64,000 nt of DNA, from NCBI GenBank assembly GCA_020851235.1, contig JADZDD010000011.1, positions 124,001 through 188,000 of the forward strand. The letters run 5' to 3'. A program made the position numbers and the translations under genes. Positions within the stretch are counted from its first letter, which is position 1. Each line of letters starts with the position of its first letter. Of the stretch, positions 33,155 through 42,884 are shown piece after piece. The notes beneath the pieces are model-generated. The model was not told the origin of the DNA. It was given only the letters and a program-made list of their open reading frames with translations, and searched no databases. The DNA is from Burkholderiales bacterium (lineage in GTDB: Bacteria > Pseudomonadota > Gammaproteobacteria > Burkholderiales > Casimicrobiaceae).

Positions 33155-34210
33155 ATGAATGTCCCCGACCCCACGCCGGTTCGCCTCACGTCGTTCTCGC
33201 ACGGCGGTGGTTGCGGCTGCAAGATCGCGCCCGCCGTGCTGCGCGACATCCTCGGCCGGACCGCAGGTGCCCTCGTCCCGCCGCAGTTGCTGGTCGGCAT
33301 CGAAACCGCCGACGATGCCGCGGTGTATCGCCTCAACGACACGCAGGCGATCGTCGCCACCACCGACTTCTTCATGCCGATCGTCGACGATCCGTTCGAC
33401 TTCGGCGCAATCGCCGCGACCAACGCGATCTCCGACGTCTACGCCATGGGGGCGACGCCGCTGTTCGCGCTCGCGCTCGTGGGCATGCCGGTGCAGGCGC
33501 TCCCGGTCGATGCGATCCGCGCGATCCTCGCGGGCGGCGAGAGCGTGTGCGCCAAGGCCGGCATACCGATCGCCGGCGGGCACACGATCGACTGCGTCGA
33601 GCCGATCTACGGGCTCGTCGCGATCGGTCTCGTCGATCCGCGGCACGTCAAGCGCAATGCCGGGGCGCGACCGGGCGACCGGCTCGTCCTGGGCAAGCCG
33701 CTGGGCGTGGGCATCTACAGCGCCGCGCTCAAGAAGGGGGAGCTCGACGCGGCGCAGTACGCCGCGATGCTCGCGAGCACCACCCAACTCAACACTCCGG
33801 GCATCGCGCTCGGCAAGCTCGAGGGCGTGCATGCCTTGACCGACGTGACCGGGTTCGGCCTGCTCGGCCACCTCCACGAGATCTGCCGCGGCTCGAACGT
33901 CGGCGCGAGCGTCGACTTTGCAAGCGTCCCGCTGCACCCCGGCACGCTCGAGCTGGCCGCACGCGGCGTGCGCACCGGGGCCTCGGAACGCAACTGGGCG
34001 GGGTACGGTGCCGACGTCGACCTCGCGAATAGCCTTGGTGACGCGCAGCGCGCGCTCCTCACCGATCCGCAGACCTCCGGGGGACTGTTGGTCGCCTGCG
34101 CCCCGGAGACGGTCGCCGACGTGCTCGCCCTCTTCCGCGCCGAGCACTTCGAGCGCGCCGCGGTCATCGGCACGATCGAAGCGACCGCGCCCCGCATTCG
34201 GGTCGCGTGA
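33155..34210 (+). CDS. selD: selenide, water dikinase (selenophosphate synthetase)
   Basis: A 351-residue SelD. It makes selenophosphate, the selenium donor for selenocysteine tRNA and 2-selenouridine. SHGGGCGCKIAP near the N-terminus carries the catalytic Cys (Cys, not Sec, version), with the downstream Lys. ATTDFFMPIVDDPFDFGAIA, GGESVCAKAGIPIAGGHTID, VTGFGLLGHLHE and TDPQTSGGLL are all conserved. The stop overlaps the next start as GTGA. No selA, selB or mnmH (selU) is in the window, so which selenium pathway it serves cannot be told here. Confidence 0.95.
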   Translation: MNVPDPTPVRLTSFSHGGGCGCKIAPAVLRDILGRTAGALVPPQLLVGIETADDAAVYRLNDTQAIVATTDFFMPIVDDPFDFGAIAATNAISDVYAMGATPLFALALVGMPVQALPVDAIRAILAGGESVCAKAGIPIAGGHTIDCVEPIYGLVAIGLVDPRHVKRNAGARPGDRLVLGKPLGVGIYSAALKKGELDAAQYAAMLASTTQLNTPGIALGKLEGVHALTDVTGFGLLGHLHEICRGSNVGASVDFASVPLHPGTLELAARGVRTGASERNWAGYGADVDLANSLGDAQRALLTDPQTSGGLLVACAPETVADVLALFRAEHFERAAVIGTIEATAPRIRVA

Positions 34211-35811
34211 CGATGACGCTCGGCGTGGCGGGCGCCACCGCTGCGGGTCATTTCGGCCTCTACGACGCGTCGGCCTTCCACGTCGCCACCGGGTCGACCT
34301 GCGGTGACGCCGCACCGATCCGGCAGGCGCGCTGGTATTTTCGACACGAGTGGATTGCGCTTCCGGACGCCGACGCACCCATGGCCGGCTACACCCGCGG
34401 CGTGGCGACCTTCGACGACGTGCGCCGGTGGGCCGCGACGCGGGATGCCGAGGCGTCGATCGATTTTCCGCCGCTCGTCTGGGTGAGCGCCCCGGTCCTC
34501 GTGCGCGATGCGCATCTCGCGGCCGACGGCGCGACGCTCACGGTCGCCGGTGCCGCGCTGCCGCTGCGACCGACGGCGAAGATTCCGCTCAATCGCTCGT
34601 ACTACGACGCGGCGTCGATCGCCTGGCTCGCGCCGCTGCGCCTCACCGCGCGCGGGACGCAGGACGGCGCGAGCTTCGTGCTGCGCACCGCCTGGCCGCA
34701 GGACTTCACCGTCGGACCCGCCGCCGCGCCGCCCCGCGCGTTGCCCGCCGCACCCGCACCCACGCTCGCGCTGCGGGCGCTCCTGCGGGAGCTGCCACAG
34801 GGCGGGGCGCGCAGCCCCTATGCCGCGAATACGCTGTGGCAACGCGATACCGGCGCCACCGACTGGACGGGCAAGGCCGTGCTGGCCTTCATGGTCAACG
34901 GCGCGCAGGGCGACGACGACGAGGCGCACGCCGGCCACTTCGCCATCGTCACGGGTCGCGTCGACGCCGAAGGTCACATCGGCGACTGGCTCGTCAACAA
35001 TTTCTACTCGCTCGACATCGAGAGCGAGAAAGGCATCCTCGCGGCACCCGTCACCCTCGACAATTACCTGGGCGATCTCAACGCGGGACAGAGCTGGTAC
35101 CGGCCGACGTACATGGTCGTCGCGGTGCTATCCAGCGCGCGCGCGGCAGCGCTCGTGCAGTCGGCGTTGAACCGCGTGTACAACCAGTTCTACCGCCACC
35201 AGCTCGTCTACTACCACCCGTCGACGAACTGCACGAGCATCAGCGTCGACACGCTGCGCGCCCTCGGCTGGCCGATCCACGCGCGCGGGCCGACCGGTCG
35301 CCTCCTTGCGTGGGCGTCGTTCCCGTACCTCGCGCTCACCGAGCGCTCGATCGCGAAGGCGCAGCTGAGCTTCGATTACCTGTGCACCGACCAGACCCGG
35401 CTCTTTCCTGCCGCCGCGCTCGAGGAGGTGTACGGCGGACTCGTCGCCTTCACGCGCGGGGAACGCCCGCCCGACAACGACGAGCTCGCGCGCATGCTGT
35501 GCGACGACCTCGACGCACTCGCCTTCGTGCGCATCCCCCAGTTTCCGTCGAGCCGCGCGTTCGGCGCCGCACCGGTGGTGAGCATCGCCGAATACAGGGC
35601 GCGCGTCCCGCGTGACCCCGCGCGGCGACAGATCGTGCCGGTACCGTCGCGGCCATTCCCCGCGGACCTGCGCGACGACGATCTCCTCGCGCCCCCCGCG
35701 CACCCGTCCGACCGCGCGCTCGTGGTGTGGGGCACCGTCAGCGTGATCGGCATTCCCTTCCTCCTCTGGCGCGCGTGGCGACGGTGGCGACGCGGCCGCG
35801 TCGCGAGCTGA
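34207..35811 (+). CDS. hypothetical protein, possible permuted NlpC/P60-like hydrolase
   Basis: A 534-residue protein of unknown function. The central region has AHAGHFAIVTGRV (His244), then DWLVNNFYSLDIESEKG, and later YYHPSTNCTSISVDTLRALG (Cys342). A His-before-Cys order in such contexts is what circularly permuted NlpC/P60 (LRAT-like) cysteine hydrolases show, but this is inference. A C-terminal transmembrane helix (about 505-524) is followed by a strongly basic tail RAWRRWRRGRVAS, placing the bulk on the opposite side of the membrane. No typical signal peptide is visible. The GTG start overlaps selD by 4 nt; an ATG at 34213 is an alternative. Confidence 0.75.
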   Translation: MTMTLGVAGATAAGHFGLYDASAFHVATGSTCGDAAPIRQARWYFRHEWIALPDADAPMAGYTRGVATFDDVRRWAATRDAEASIDFPPLVWVSAPVLVRDAHLAADGATLTVAGAALPLRPTAKIPLNRSYYDAASIAWLAPLRLTARGTQDGASFVLRTAWPQDFTVGPAAAPPRALPAAPAPTLALRALLRELPQGGARSPYAANTLWQRDTGATDWTGKAVLAFMVNGAQGDDDEAHAGHFAIVTGRVDAEGHIGDWLVNNFYSLDIESEKGILAAPVTLDNYLGDLNAGQSWYRPTYMVVAVLSSARAAALVQSALNRVYNQFYRHQLVYYHPSTNCTSISVDTLRALGWPIHARGPTGRLLAWASFPYLALTERSIAKAQLSFDYLCTDQTRLFPAAALEEVYGGLVAFTRGERPPDNDELARMLCDDLDALAFVRIPQFPSSRAFGAAPVVSIAEYRARVPRDPARRQIVPVPSRPFPADLRDDDLLAPPAHPSDRALVVWGTVSVIGIPFLLWRAWRRWRRGRVAS

Positions 35812-35902
35812 CGGCAGGTGCCCGCGGCGCTCGCGCTTGCGCCGCCGGAGTCGGCTTTGGCGCTACGATGTCGGTTCCCGGCATTCAACGACGATTGCAA
35901 CC

Positions 35903-37339
35903 ATGAAAAAGCACAACCTCATCGACGGCGCATGGGTGGCCGGCGCGAGCGCCACCCCCAACGTCAATCCCTCGAACACCGCCGACATCATCGACGAGTA
36001 CGCGCAAGCGGACCGCGAGCAGGCCAACGCGGCCATCGCCGCGGCGCGCGCCGCGCTGCCCAAGTGGGCGCAGGCGACGATCCAGCAGCGCGCCGACATC
36101 CTCGACCAGATCGGCACCGAGATCCTCGCGCGCAAGGACGAGCTCGGCACGCTCCTCTCGCGCGAGGAAGGCAAGACGAAGCCGGAGGGGATCGGCGAGG
36201 CTGCCCGTGCGGGGGCGATCTTCAAGTTCTTCGCCCAGGAGGCGCTGCGCGCGCGCGGTGAGCTCGTGCCGTCGGTGCGCCCGGGGATCGAGGTGGAGAT
36301 GACGCGCGAGCCGGTCGGCGTCGTCGGGATGATCACGCCGTGGAACTTTCCGATCGCCATTCCAGCCTGGAAGATCGCGCCGGCGCTCGCCTTCGGCAAC
36401 TGCGTGGTGATCAAGCCGGCGGACCTCGTTCCCGGCTGCGCGTGGGCGCTCGCCGAGATCATCTCGCGCACGGCGCTGCCGCCGGGGGTCTTCAACCTCG
36501 TCATGGGCCGGGGTTCGGTGGTCGGCGACGCGATCGTCACGTCGCCCGACGTCGATGCCTTGAGCTTCACCGGATCGGTGGCGACCGGACGCGCGGTCGC
36601 CCGAACCGCGGCCGAGACGATGAAGAAGGTCCAGCTCGAGATGGGTGGCAAGAACCCGCAGGTCGTGCTCGACGACGCCGACCTCGACGTGGCGGTAAAC
36701 GTGGTCTTGCAAAGCGCCTTCTTCTCGACCGGACAACGCTGCACGGCGGCGAGCCGGGTGATCGTCACCGAGGGCATCCACGATCGCTTCGTCGCCGCGC
36801 TCACCGCACGCATGGGCAAGCTCACGGTCGACGACGCCTTGAAGGCCGGCACCGACATCGGCCCCGTGGTCGATCCGGCGCAGCTCAAGCAGGATCTCGA
36901 CTACGTCGCCGTCGCGAGGAGCGAAGGCGGCAAGCTCGTGGCCGGTGGCGAGCGCCTGACGCGCGCAACCGACGGCTACTACTTCGCACCCACGCTCTTC
37001 ACCGAGACGACGCCGACGATGCGCATCAACCGCGAGGAGGTTTTCGGTCCGGTCGCAAGCATCATCCGGGTCAAGGACTACGACGAGGCGCTCGCGGTGG
37101 CCAACGACACGGCCTTCGGCCTGTGCGCGGGAATCGCCACCCGCTCGCTCAAGCACGCGGCGCACTTCAAGCGTCACGCGCAGGTCGGCATGGTGATGAT
37201 CAATCTGCCGACCGCCGGGGTCGACTACCACGTGCCGTTCGGCGGGCGCAAGGCGTCGAGCTACGGCCCGCGCGAGCAAGGCACGTATGCGGCCGAGTTC
37301 TACACGACGGTGAAGACGACGTACGTCAATCCGGTGTGA
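35903..37339 (+). CDS. 2,5-dioxovalerate (alpha-ketoglutarate semialdehyde) dehydrogenase
   Basis: A 478-residue NAD(P)-dependent aldehyde dehydrogenase. [20 protein letters not shown] with the cofactor-binding Lys further on, [18 protein letters not shown] with the general-base Glu, and [12 protein letters not shown] with the catalytic Cys are intact. It resembles the KGSADH branch, which oxidises 2,5-dioxopentanoate to 2-oxoglutarate in non-phosphorylating pentose and hexarate pathways. The IlvD/Edd dehydratase follows 4 nt later, consistent with that pathway. The ATG at 35903 is chosen since upstream codons are atypical. Confidence 0.87.
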   Translation: MKKHNLIDGAWVAGASATPNVNPSNTADIIDEYAQADREQANAAIAAARAALPKWAQATIQQRADILDQIGTEILARKDELGTLLSREEGKTKPEGIGEAARAGAIFKFFAQEALRARGELVPSVRPGIEVEMTREPVGVVGMITPWNFPIAIPAWKIAPALAFGNCVVIKPADLVPGCAWALAEIISRTALPPGVFNLVMGRGSVVGDAIVTSPDVDALSFTGSVATGRAVARTAAETMKKVQLEMGGKNPQVVLDDADLDVAVNVVLQSAFFSTGQRCTAASRVIVTEGIHDRFVAALTARMGKLTVDDALKAGTDIGPVVDPAQLKQDLDYVAVARSEGGKLVAGGERLTRATDGYYFAPTLFTETTPTMRINREEVFGPVASIIRVKDYDEALAVANDTAFGLCAGIATRSLKHAAHFKRHAQVGMVMINLPTAGVDYHVPFGGRKASSYGPREQGTYAAEFYTTVKTTYVNPV

Positions 37340-37343
37340 GGTG

Positions 37344-39080
37344 ATGGGCAAGCCGCGCAAGACGCCGGAGACGCTGCGCAGTCACCGCTGGTACGGTGCG
37401 GCCGACCTGCGCGCATTCGGGCATCGCTCGCGCACGGCGCAGATGGGCTACGCGCGCGAGGACTACGCGGGCAAGCCGGTCATCGCGATCATCAATACCT
37501 GGAGCGACATCAATCCCTGTCACACGCACTTTCGCCAGCGCGCGGAAGAGGTCAAGCGCGGCGTCTGGCAGGCGGGAGGCTTTCCGGTCGAGATGCCGGC
37601 GATGTCGCTCTCCGAGCCATTCCAGAAGCCCACCACGATGCTGTACCGCAACCTCCTCGCGATGGAGACCGAGGAGCTCCTGCGAAGTTACCCCGCCGAC
37701 GGCGCGGTGCTCATGGGCGGGTGCGACAAGACCACGCCCGCGCTCATCATGGGCGCGCTGTCGATGAACCTGCCGACGATCTTCGTCCCGGCCGGGCCGA
37801 TGCTGCGCGGCGACTTCCGCGGTGAGACGTTGGGCAGCGGCAGCGACGTGTGGAAGTACTGGGCGGAGCTGCGCGCCGGACGCATCGACGAGCACGACTG
37901 GCACGAGATCGAGGCCGGCATCGCCCGCTCGCCGGGCCACTGCATGACGATGGGCACCGCGTCGACGATGACGAGCGCCGCCGAGGCGATGGGGCTCACG
38001 CTGCCCGGCGCGGCGTCGATCCCGGCCCCCGATGCGCGACACGCCCAGATGGCCTCGCTGTCCGGTCGGCGGATCGTCGACATGGTGTGGGAGGACCTCG
38101 CGATCCGCGACGTCGTCGATGCACGCGCGATCCACAACGCGGTGACCACGGTGCTCGCGCTGGGTGGCTCGACGAACGCGATCGTGCACCTCATCGCCAT
38201 CGCCCGCCGCGCCGGGGTGGCGCTCGACCTCGATCGCTTCGACGCGCTCGCGCGACGCACGCCGGTGCTCGCCAACGTGCGCCCCTCCGGCGCGTTCCTC
38301 ATGGAGGATTTCTACTATGCGGGCGGCCTGCGCGGCCTCCTTGGCCGTCTGCCCGACCTGCTCGAGGGTTCGGCGCAGACGGTCAACGGCCGCTCGCTCG
38401 CCGCCAACGTCGAGGGTGCGCCGGTCCATCGCGACGACGTCATCCGCACCCGCGCGAACCCGCTCGTTGCGCACAGTGGGCTCGCGGTGCTGCGGGGAAA
38501 CCTCGCGCCGGATGGTGCCGTCATCAAGCCCCCGGCGATGGAGCCGCGCCTTGCGCACCACACGGGGCCGGCGGTCGTGTTTCGCAACTACGCCGACATG
38601 GCGGCGCGCATCGACGATCCGGCGCTTCCCGTCACCCGGGACAGCGTGCTCGTCCTGCAGGGCGCGGGTCCGCAAGGGGCACCGGGCTTGCCCGAGTGGG
38701 GACAGTTGCCGATTCCGCGCAAGCTGTTGCAGGAAGGCGTGCGCGACATGGTGCGCATCTCCGATGCGCGCATGAGCGGCACGAGCTACGGCGCGTGCGT
38801 GCTGCACGTGGCACCGGAATCGCACGTCGGCGGCCCGCTCGCGCTCGTTCGCGACGGCGACCGCATCACGCTCGACGTCGCGGCACGAAACCTCGCACTC
38901 GAGGTCGACGCGGCGGAGCTTGCCCGACGGCGCGCCGCATGGACGCCGCCGAAGCCGCACTACGCGCGTGGCTTCGGCGCGCTCTATCTCGCGCACGTCA
39001 CGCAGGCCAACGACGGCTGCGACTTCGATTTCCTCGAGGAAGGCGCGGCGACCGCGACCCCCGACCCCGAGATCCACTGA
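37344..39080 (+). CDS. IlvD/Edd family sugar-acid dehydratase (arabinonate dehydratase-like)
   Basis: A 578-residue Fe-S dehydratase. Cluster cysteines are in [34 protein letters not shown] and [15 protein letters not shown]. The C-terminal [20 protein letters not shown] is also typical. The family dehydrates dihydroxyacids and aldonates; the close resemblance to L-arabinonate/D-xylonate/D-galactonate-type dehydratases and the KGSADH partner suggest an aldonate. It may also supply KDGal to dgoK/dgoA 30 kb away. An in-frame GTG at 37341 is an alternative start. It is convergent with the Gfo/Idh gene, 29 nt apart. Confidence 0.9.
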   Translation: MGKPRKTPETLRSHRWYGAADLRAFGHRSRTAQMGYAREDYAGKPVIAIINTWSDINPCHTHFRQRAEEVKRGVWQAGGFPVEMPAMSLSEPFQKPTTMLYRNLLAMETEELLRSYPADGAVLMGGCDKTTPALIMGALSMNLPTIFVPAGPMLRGDFRGETLGSGSDVWKYWAELRAGRIDEHDWHEIEAGIARSPGHCMTMGTASTMTSAAEAMGLTLPGAASIPAPDARHAQMASLSGRRIVDMVWEDLAIRDVVDARAIHNAVTTVLALGGSTNAIVHLIAIARRAGVALDLDRFDALARRTPVLANVRPSGAFLMEDFYYAGGLRGLLGRLPDLLEGSAQTVNGRSLAANVEGAPVHRDDVIRTRANPLVAHSGLAVLRGNLAPDGAVIKPPAMEPRLAHHTGPAVVFRNYADMAARIDDPALPVTRDSVLVLQGAGPQGAPGLPEWGQLPIPRKLLQEGVRDMVRISDARMSGTSYGACVLHVAPESHVGGPLALVRDGDRITLDVAARNLALEVDAAELARRRAAWTPPKPHYARGFGALYLAHVTQANDGCDFDFLEEGAATATPDPEIH

Positions 39081-39109
39081 CGCCCGGGCGCCCGCGCGGG
39101 TGGCGCGGA

Positions 39110-40168
39110 TCAGGTGGGCGCGATCTCGACCGTGCCGCCGCGCTTTGCCGCGCGAGCGATGGCGTCGACCACGCGCAGGTTCATGAGCCCGTCGCGGCCG
39201 GTGACGAGCGGCTGCGCGCGCCCCCGGATCACGTCGGCGAAGTGCGCGATCTGCAGCGCGAGCGGATCGGCACGCGTCATCGGCACGACGCTCGAGACGA
39301 AGGGCTTGAACCACGAGCGATCGGCGTCGCTTGCGTACGTGCGCAGCCGCATCGTCGGAATGGCGAGCGAGCCATGCGTGCCCATGACGACGTACGTGTC
39401 CTCGTCGTCGTAGGTCGCGTACGCCTTGTTCTCCTGCGAGGTCTGCTCCCAGCTGCGCGGCGAGGCCGCGGTGTCCGAGAGCATGAACGTGCCGAGTGCA
39501 CCGCCGGCAAAGCGCAGCGTGATGGCGACGGTGTCCTCGACCTCGAAGCCGCGCGTGGCATTGGACGCCTGCGCTTGCACCGCGACGATCTCGCCCATGA
39601 GCGAGCGCAGGGCATCGACCTCGTGGATCAGGTTGATGAGGATCGGGCCGCCACCGGGCCGTCGCCGCCAGTCGTTGGGCGGGTCGAAGTAGCCGTCGAC
39701 GGCGGGCTTGCAGAACACTGCACTGCCCATCACGGCGACGAGCTTGCCGAGCCTGCCCGAGCGCACGACGTCGATCGCGGTATCCATGATCGGGCTGTGC
39801 CGGCGCATGTGACCCACGAGGATCGGCACGCCCGCCTTCTCCGCCGTGGCCACGAGCGCGTCACCTGCCTCGACGGTGTGTGCGAGCGGTTTTTCGACCA
39901 GCACGGGAATGCCGGCGACCACGCACTGCAGCGCCTGTTCGACGTGCAGCGCATTCGGCGTCGCGACGATCACGCCGTCGGGCTTCGTGGCGAGGCACTC
40001 ACCGAGCGTGGGATAGAGCGGCACGCGGAATCGCGCCGCGACGTCCGCCGCTTTCGGCCCCGGATCGACGATGCCGCCGATCACGCACTCGGCGCTGGCC
40101 ACGATCTCCTCCAGGTGGCGCAGGCCGATGAGGCCGGCGCCCGCCACTGCGATGCGAAGCTTTGCCAT
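39110..40168 (-). CDS. Gfo/Idh/MocA family oxidoreductase
   Basis: A 352-residue NAD(P)-dependent oxidoreductase. The Rossmann motif is VAGAGLIGLRHLEEI and the catalytic-region VEKPLAHT holds the conserved EKP. GHMRRHSPIMDTAIDVVRSG and GGPILINLIHEVDALRSLMG continue the family pattern. Substrates are typically sugars, inositols or their acids. It faces the dehydratase gene, so it may belong to the same catabolic group, though it is transcribed separately. A TACATT box at 40234-40239 (minus strand) is a candidate promoter. Confidence 0.88.
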   Translation of the reverse strand: MAKLRIAVAGAGLIGLRHLEEIVASAECVIGGIVDPGPKAADVAARFRVPLYPTLGECLATKPDGVIVATPNALHVEQALQCVVAGIPVLVEKPLAHTVEAGDALVATAEKAGVPILVGHMRRHSPIMDTAIDVVRSGRLGKLVAVMGSAVFCKPAVDGYFDPPNDWRRRPGGGPILINLIHEVDALRSLMGEIVAVQAQASNATRGFEVEDTVAITLRFAGGALGTFMLSDTAASPRSWEQTSQENKAYATYDDEDTYVVMGTHGSLAIPTMRLRTYASDADRSWFKPFVSSVVPMTRADPLALQIAHFADVIRGRAQPLVTGRDGLMNLRVVDAIARAAKRGGTVEIAPT

Positions 40169-40528
40169 GGTCTGTTCGATCCTCGAGCGCCGCCGACCGG
40201 GCGCGACGCCAAGCGTCGACGGTGGAAAAGCCCAATGTACCATCGCCCGCGGCAGGGCCTTCCCGTGGCGGCACGCCCGGTGGCAACCCTTGTCACGCAA
40301 CGATCGACCGCGTGCCCGCCCGTTGCCCCGAAGCGCTTCGGACGTGCTACGCTCTTTCCCATGGCGTGATGAGGGGTTTGGACCGGCCGGCCGGATCGGG
40401 TGCGCGGGTTGCGTCACGCGATCGCGACCCCACCCTGCACCTCATGAGCCGGCGGTGGCCGAGTCCACGCGCATCCCTCGCCGGATGCACGCATCGACCG
40501 TCGGCACCCCATCGAGAAAGGATTCACC
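40169..40528. other. 360-bp divergent intergenic region (Gfo/Idh and tusA)
   Basis: No gene is supported. On the minus strand TACATT (40234-40239) could serve the Gfo/Idh gene. On the plus strand TTGCCC (40323-40328) and TACGCT (40348-40353), 19 nt apart, could serve tusA with a leader of about 170 nt. A short palindromic CCGGCCGGCCGG lies near 40385-40396. The long leader has no recognised riboswitch. Confidence 0.4.
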
Positions 40529-40756
40529 GTGAATTTCGACAAGGAACTCGACGCGCGCAATCTTTCCTGCCCGCTGCCGATACTGAAGACCAAGAAGGCG
40601 CTCAATGACCTCACGTCGGGGCAGGTGCTGAAGATCGTTGCCACCGATCCGGGTTCGGTCAAGGACATGCAGGCCTTCGCCAACCAGACCGGTCACGCCT
40701 TGCTGTCGCACTCCGAAGAGAACAAGACCTACGTCTTCCTCATGCGCAAGAAATAA
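40529..40756 (+). CDS. tusA: TusA/SirA-like sulfur carrier protein
   Basis: A 75-residue TusA-family protein. DARNLSCPLPILKTKKALND has the catalytic Cys14 in the CPxP motif, which carries persulfide sulfur. The GTG start has AAAGGA upstream. TusA homologs act in tRNA thiolation, molybdenum cofactor sulfuration, or dissimilatory sulfur transfer. The DsrE2-type neighbour 32 nt downstream favours the third role, as in rhd-tusA-dsrE2 clusters. Confidence 0.92.
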   Translation: MNFDKELDARNLSCPLPILKTKKALNDLTSGQVLKIVATDPGSVKDMQAFANQTGHALLSHSEENKTYVFLMRKK

Positions 40757-40788
40757 CGCGGCACCACGCGGCGCCGCCGGAGCCCGCC

Positions 40789-41421
40789 ATGGAAAAGCAG
40801 CTGGAACGCAGTGCTGCGGTGAATCCCGATCTCGATCGCGCGATCGCCGCCCGGATCGACGCCCTGCTCGACGAGCGGCTCGAAGCCAAGCTTGCCGAGA
40901 TCCGTGCCGCGAAGACGCCGGCGATGACGATCATCGCGACCAAGGGGACGCTCGATTGGGCCTATCCGCCGTTCATCCTCGCCTCGACCGGCGCCGCGCT
41001 CGGTTGGGACGTGTCGATCTTCTTCACGTTCTACGGTCTCGAACTCCTGAAGAAGGACTTGCGCACGCTCAAGGTGAGCCCACTCGGCAATCCGGCGATG
41101 CCGATGAAGATGCCGATGGGTCCCGAGTGGTTCCGCGCGATCCGCTGGAACGTCCCCAATGCCATCCAGTCGCTCATCCCGGCCTACGAGGCCTTCGCGA
41201 CGAAGATGATGCAAAAGACGATTCGCAACAAGGGCGTGGCCCCGATCTCCGAACTGCGGGCGCTGTGCCTCGAAGCCGGCGTCAACCTGGTCGGCTGCCA
41301 GATGACCGTCGATCTTTTCGGTTACCAGCCGAGCGATTTCATTGACGAAGTGAAGGAGTACGTCGGAGCGGCTACGTTCCTGCCGATGGCGCGGGACGCA
41401 GACGTGAGCCTGTTCATTTGA
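40789..41421 (+). CDS. dsrE2: DsrE2-like protein (DsrE/DsrF/DrsH superfamily)
   Basis: A 210-residue DsrE2-type protein. An N-terminal helix (about 10-42, charged) precedes MTIIATKGTLDWAYPPFILA and VSIFFTFYGLELLKKD. The conserved cysteine is in EAGVNLVGCQMTVDLFGYQ, followed by EVKEYVGAATFLPMARDADV. Hydrophobic stretches suggest peripheral or membrane association. DsrE2 proteins exchange persulfide sulfur with TusA. It sits directly after tusA and 35 nt before the FadL-like gene. Confidence 0.88.
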   Translation: MEKQLERSAAVNPDLDRAIAARIDALLDERLEAKLAEIRAAKTPAMTIIATKGTLDWAYPPFILASTGAALGWDVSIFFTFYGLELLKKDLRTLKVSPLGNPAMPMKMPMGPEWFRAIRWNVPNAIQSLIPAYEAFATKMMQKTIRNKGVAPISELRALCLEAGVNLVGCQMTVDLFGYQPSDFIDEVKEYVGAATFLPMARDADVSLFI

Positions 41422-41456
41422 CGATCACGCCTCGCACGCGTGTCAGGGGGAGCAAG

Positions 41457-42800
41457 ATGAACGTTCGACTCGTTGCTGCGGCTCTCGCCGCTGCCGCTCC
41501 GTTCGCCGCGCAGGCAACGGACGGCTACTTCGCCAACGGTTACGGGATGAAGTCGAACGGCATGGCAGGCGCTGCCGTCGCCGTGGCACAGGAGCCGTTC
41601 GCCGGCGCGGTCAATCCCGCCACGGCGGCGTTCCTCGACAACCAATGGCAGGTCGGGCTCGCCTGGTTCTCGCCGCGGCGCGATGCCGCGCGATCGGGCT
41701 CGGGGCCGGCCAACATCGACGCCTCCGTCGATAGCGGCAGCACGAATTTCTTCATCCCGGAGTTCGGCGTCAACTGGAAGTATCGCCCCGACCTCGCATT
41801 CGGGCTCACCGTCTACGGCAACGGCGGGATGAACACCGACTATCCCGGCGGACAGATTCCGCCGCAGAGCGCCTGCTCGCCATTTCGCGGCGGGCAGGGT
41901 GCTCCCTACAACCTGCTGTGCGGCAGCGGCAGCCTCGGCGTCGATCTCACGCAGGTCATGCTCGCACCGTATGCGGCGTGGCAGTTCGCGAAGGGACACT
42001 CGCTCGGTATCGCGCCGATCGTCGCGTACCAGCGCTTCAAGATGGAGGGCTTGCAGGCATTCGACAATCCGGCGTTCTCGACGGCGCCGGGTGCGGTCAC
42101 CAATAACGGCTACGACGACGGCTGGGGCGTCGGCGTGCGCCTGGGCTACATGGGGCAGTTCACCGAGCAGTTCGCCATCGGTGCGACGTGGTCGTCGAAG
42201 ATTGGCATGGACAACTTCGACAAGTACCGCGGACTGTTCGCGCAACAGGGTGGCTTCGACATCCCGTCCAACTTCGCGATCGGCGTCGCGCTGCGCCCCG
42301 TGAAGCCGCTCCTCATCGCGGTCGACTACGAGCGGATCTTCTACGACGATGCGCCGTCGGTGAACAATCCGAGCCAGTGGATCGGCCTGTGCGCTCCGCC
42401 GCAGATGGGCGGCGCCGGTCAGCGGCAGTACTGCCTGGGCGGTGACAGCGGTGCGGGCTTCGGCTGGCGCAACGTCGACGTGTGGAAGATCGGCGTGCAG
42501 TACGACATCAACGAGCGCTGGACGATTCGCGGCGGCTACAACTACGTCGACAACCCGATCCAGGCACAGGACGTGACGTTCAACATCCTCGCCCCCGGCG
42601 TCGTGCAGCACCAGTGGACCGCGGGCGCGACCTGGCGCATCGACCGGAACAACGAGATCACCGGCGCGTTCATGTACGCGCAGAACAACTCGGTCACCGG
42701 GACGAGTCTTTTCGCTGGCTTCGGACTCCCGCCGACGACGACCGAGACGATCGCGATGAAGGAGTACCTCCTGGGCATCGCCTACACGCGGCGGTTCTAG
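41457..42800 (+). CDS. OmpP1/FadL family outer membrane transporter
   Basis: A 447-residue FadL-family beta-barrel. The signal peptide (1-20, MNVRLVAAALAAAAPFAAQA) is followed by the N-terminal hatch TDGYFANGYGMKSNGMAGAA, in which FadL homologs carry an NPA-type motif, seen here as AVNPATAAFLDN. Many amphipathic strands follow, and the C-terminus YLLGIAYTRRF ends in Phe. GGGGGAG upstream of the ATG at 41457 fixes the start. FadL proteins admit hydrophobic compounds. Placement after tusA-dsrE2 raises the possibility of a hydrophobic sulfur substrate; that is inference. Confidence 0.9.
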   Translation: MNVRLVAAALAAAAPFAAQATDGYFANGYGMKSNGMAGAAVAVAQEPFAGAVNPATAAFLDNQWQVGLAWFSPRRDAARSGSGPANIDASVDSGSTNFFIPEFGVNWKYRPDLAFGLTVYGNGGMNTDYPGGQIPPQSACSPFRGGQGAPYNLLCGSGSLGVDLTQVMLAPYAAWQFAKGHSLGIAPIVAYQRFKMEGLQAFDNPAFSTAPGAVTNNGYDDGWGVGVRLGYMGQFTEQFAIGATWSSKIGMDNFDKYRGLFAQQGGFDIPSNFAIGVALRPVKPLLIAVDYERIFYDDAPSVNNPSQWIGLCAPPQMGGAGQRQYCLGGDSGAGFGWRNVDVWKIGVQYDINERWTIRGGYNYVDNPIQAQDVTFNILAPGVVQHQWTAGATWRIDRNNEITGAFMYAQNNSVTGTSLFAGFGLPPTTTETIAMKEYLLGIAYTRRF

Positions 42801-42809
42801 TCGCGTGCC

Positions 42810-42839
42810 GCGATCCCGCCACGCTCGCGACGGGATCGC
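42810..42839. terminator. 9-bp stem hairpin after the FadL-like gene
   Basis: GCGATCCCG at 42810-42818 pairs perfectly with CGGGATCGC at 42831-42839 across a 12-nt loop, in the 84-nt gap between convergent stop codons. No T-run follows. It may act as a bidirectional terminator or mRNA 3' stabiliser. Confidence 0.45.
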
Positions 42840-42884
42840 CGCCAGGGTCGGCCCGGCGGGGTCCCGGACCGCGGGTGTCGCGCG

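Noticed and set aside
34207-35811. Calling the unknown protein a selenoprotein or Sel-pathway enzyme
   Set aside because: No in-frame TGA, no known selenium domain; only the overlap with selD links them.
40785-41421. Sulfur oxidation (sHdr/Dsr) operon
   Set aside because: Only tusA and dsrE2 are present; no rhodanese, lipoate-binding protein, HdrABC or DsrAB genes are in the window.
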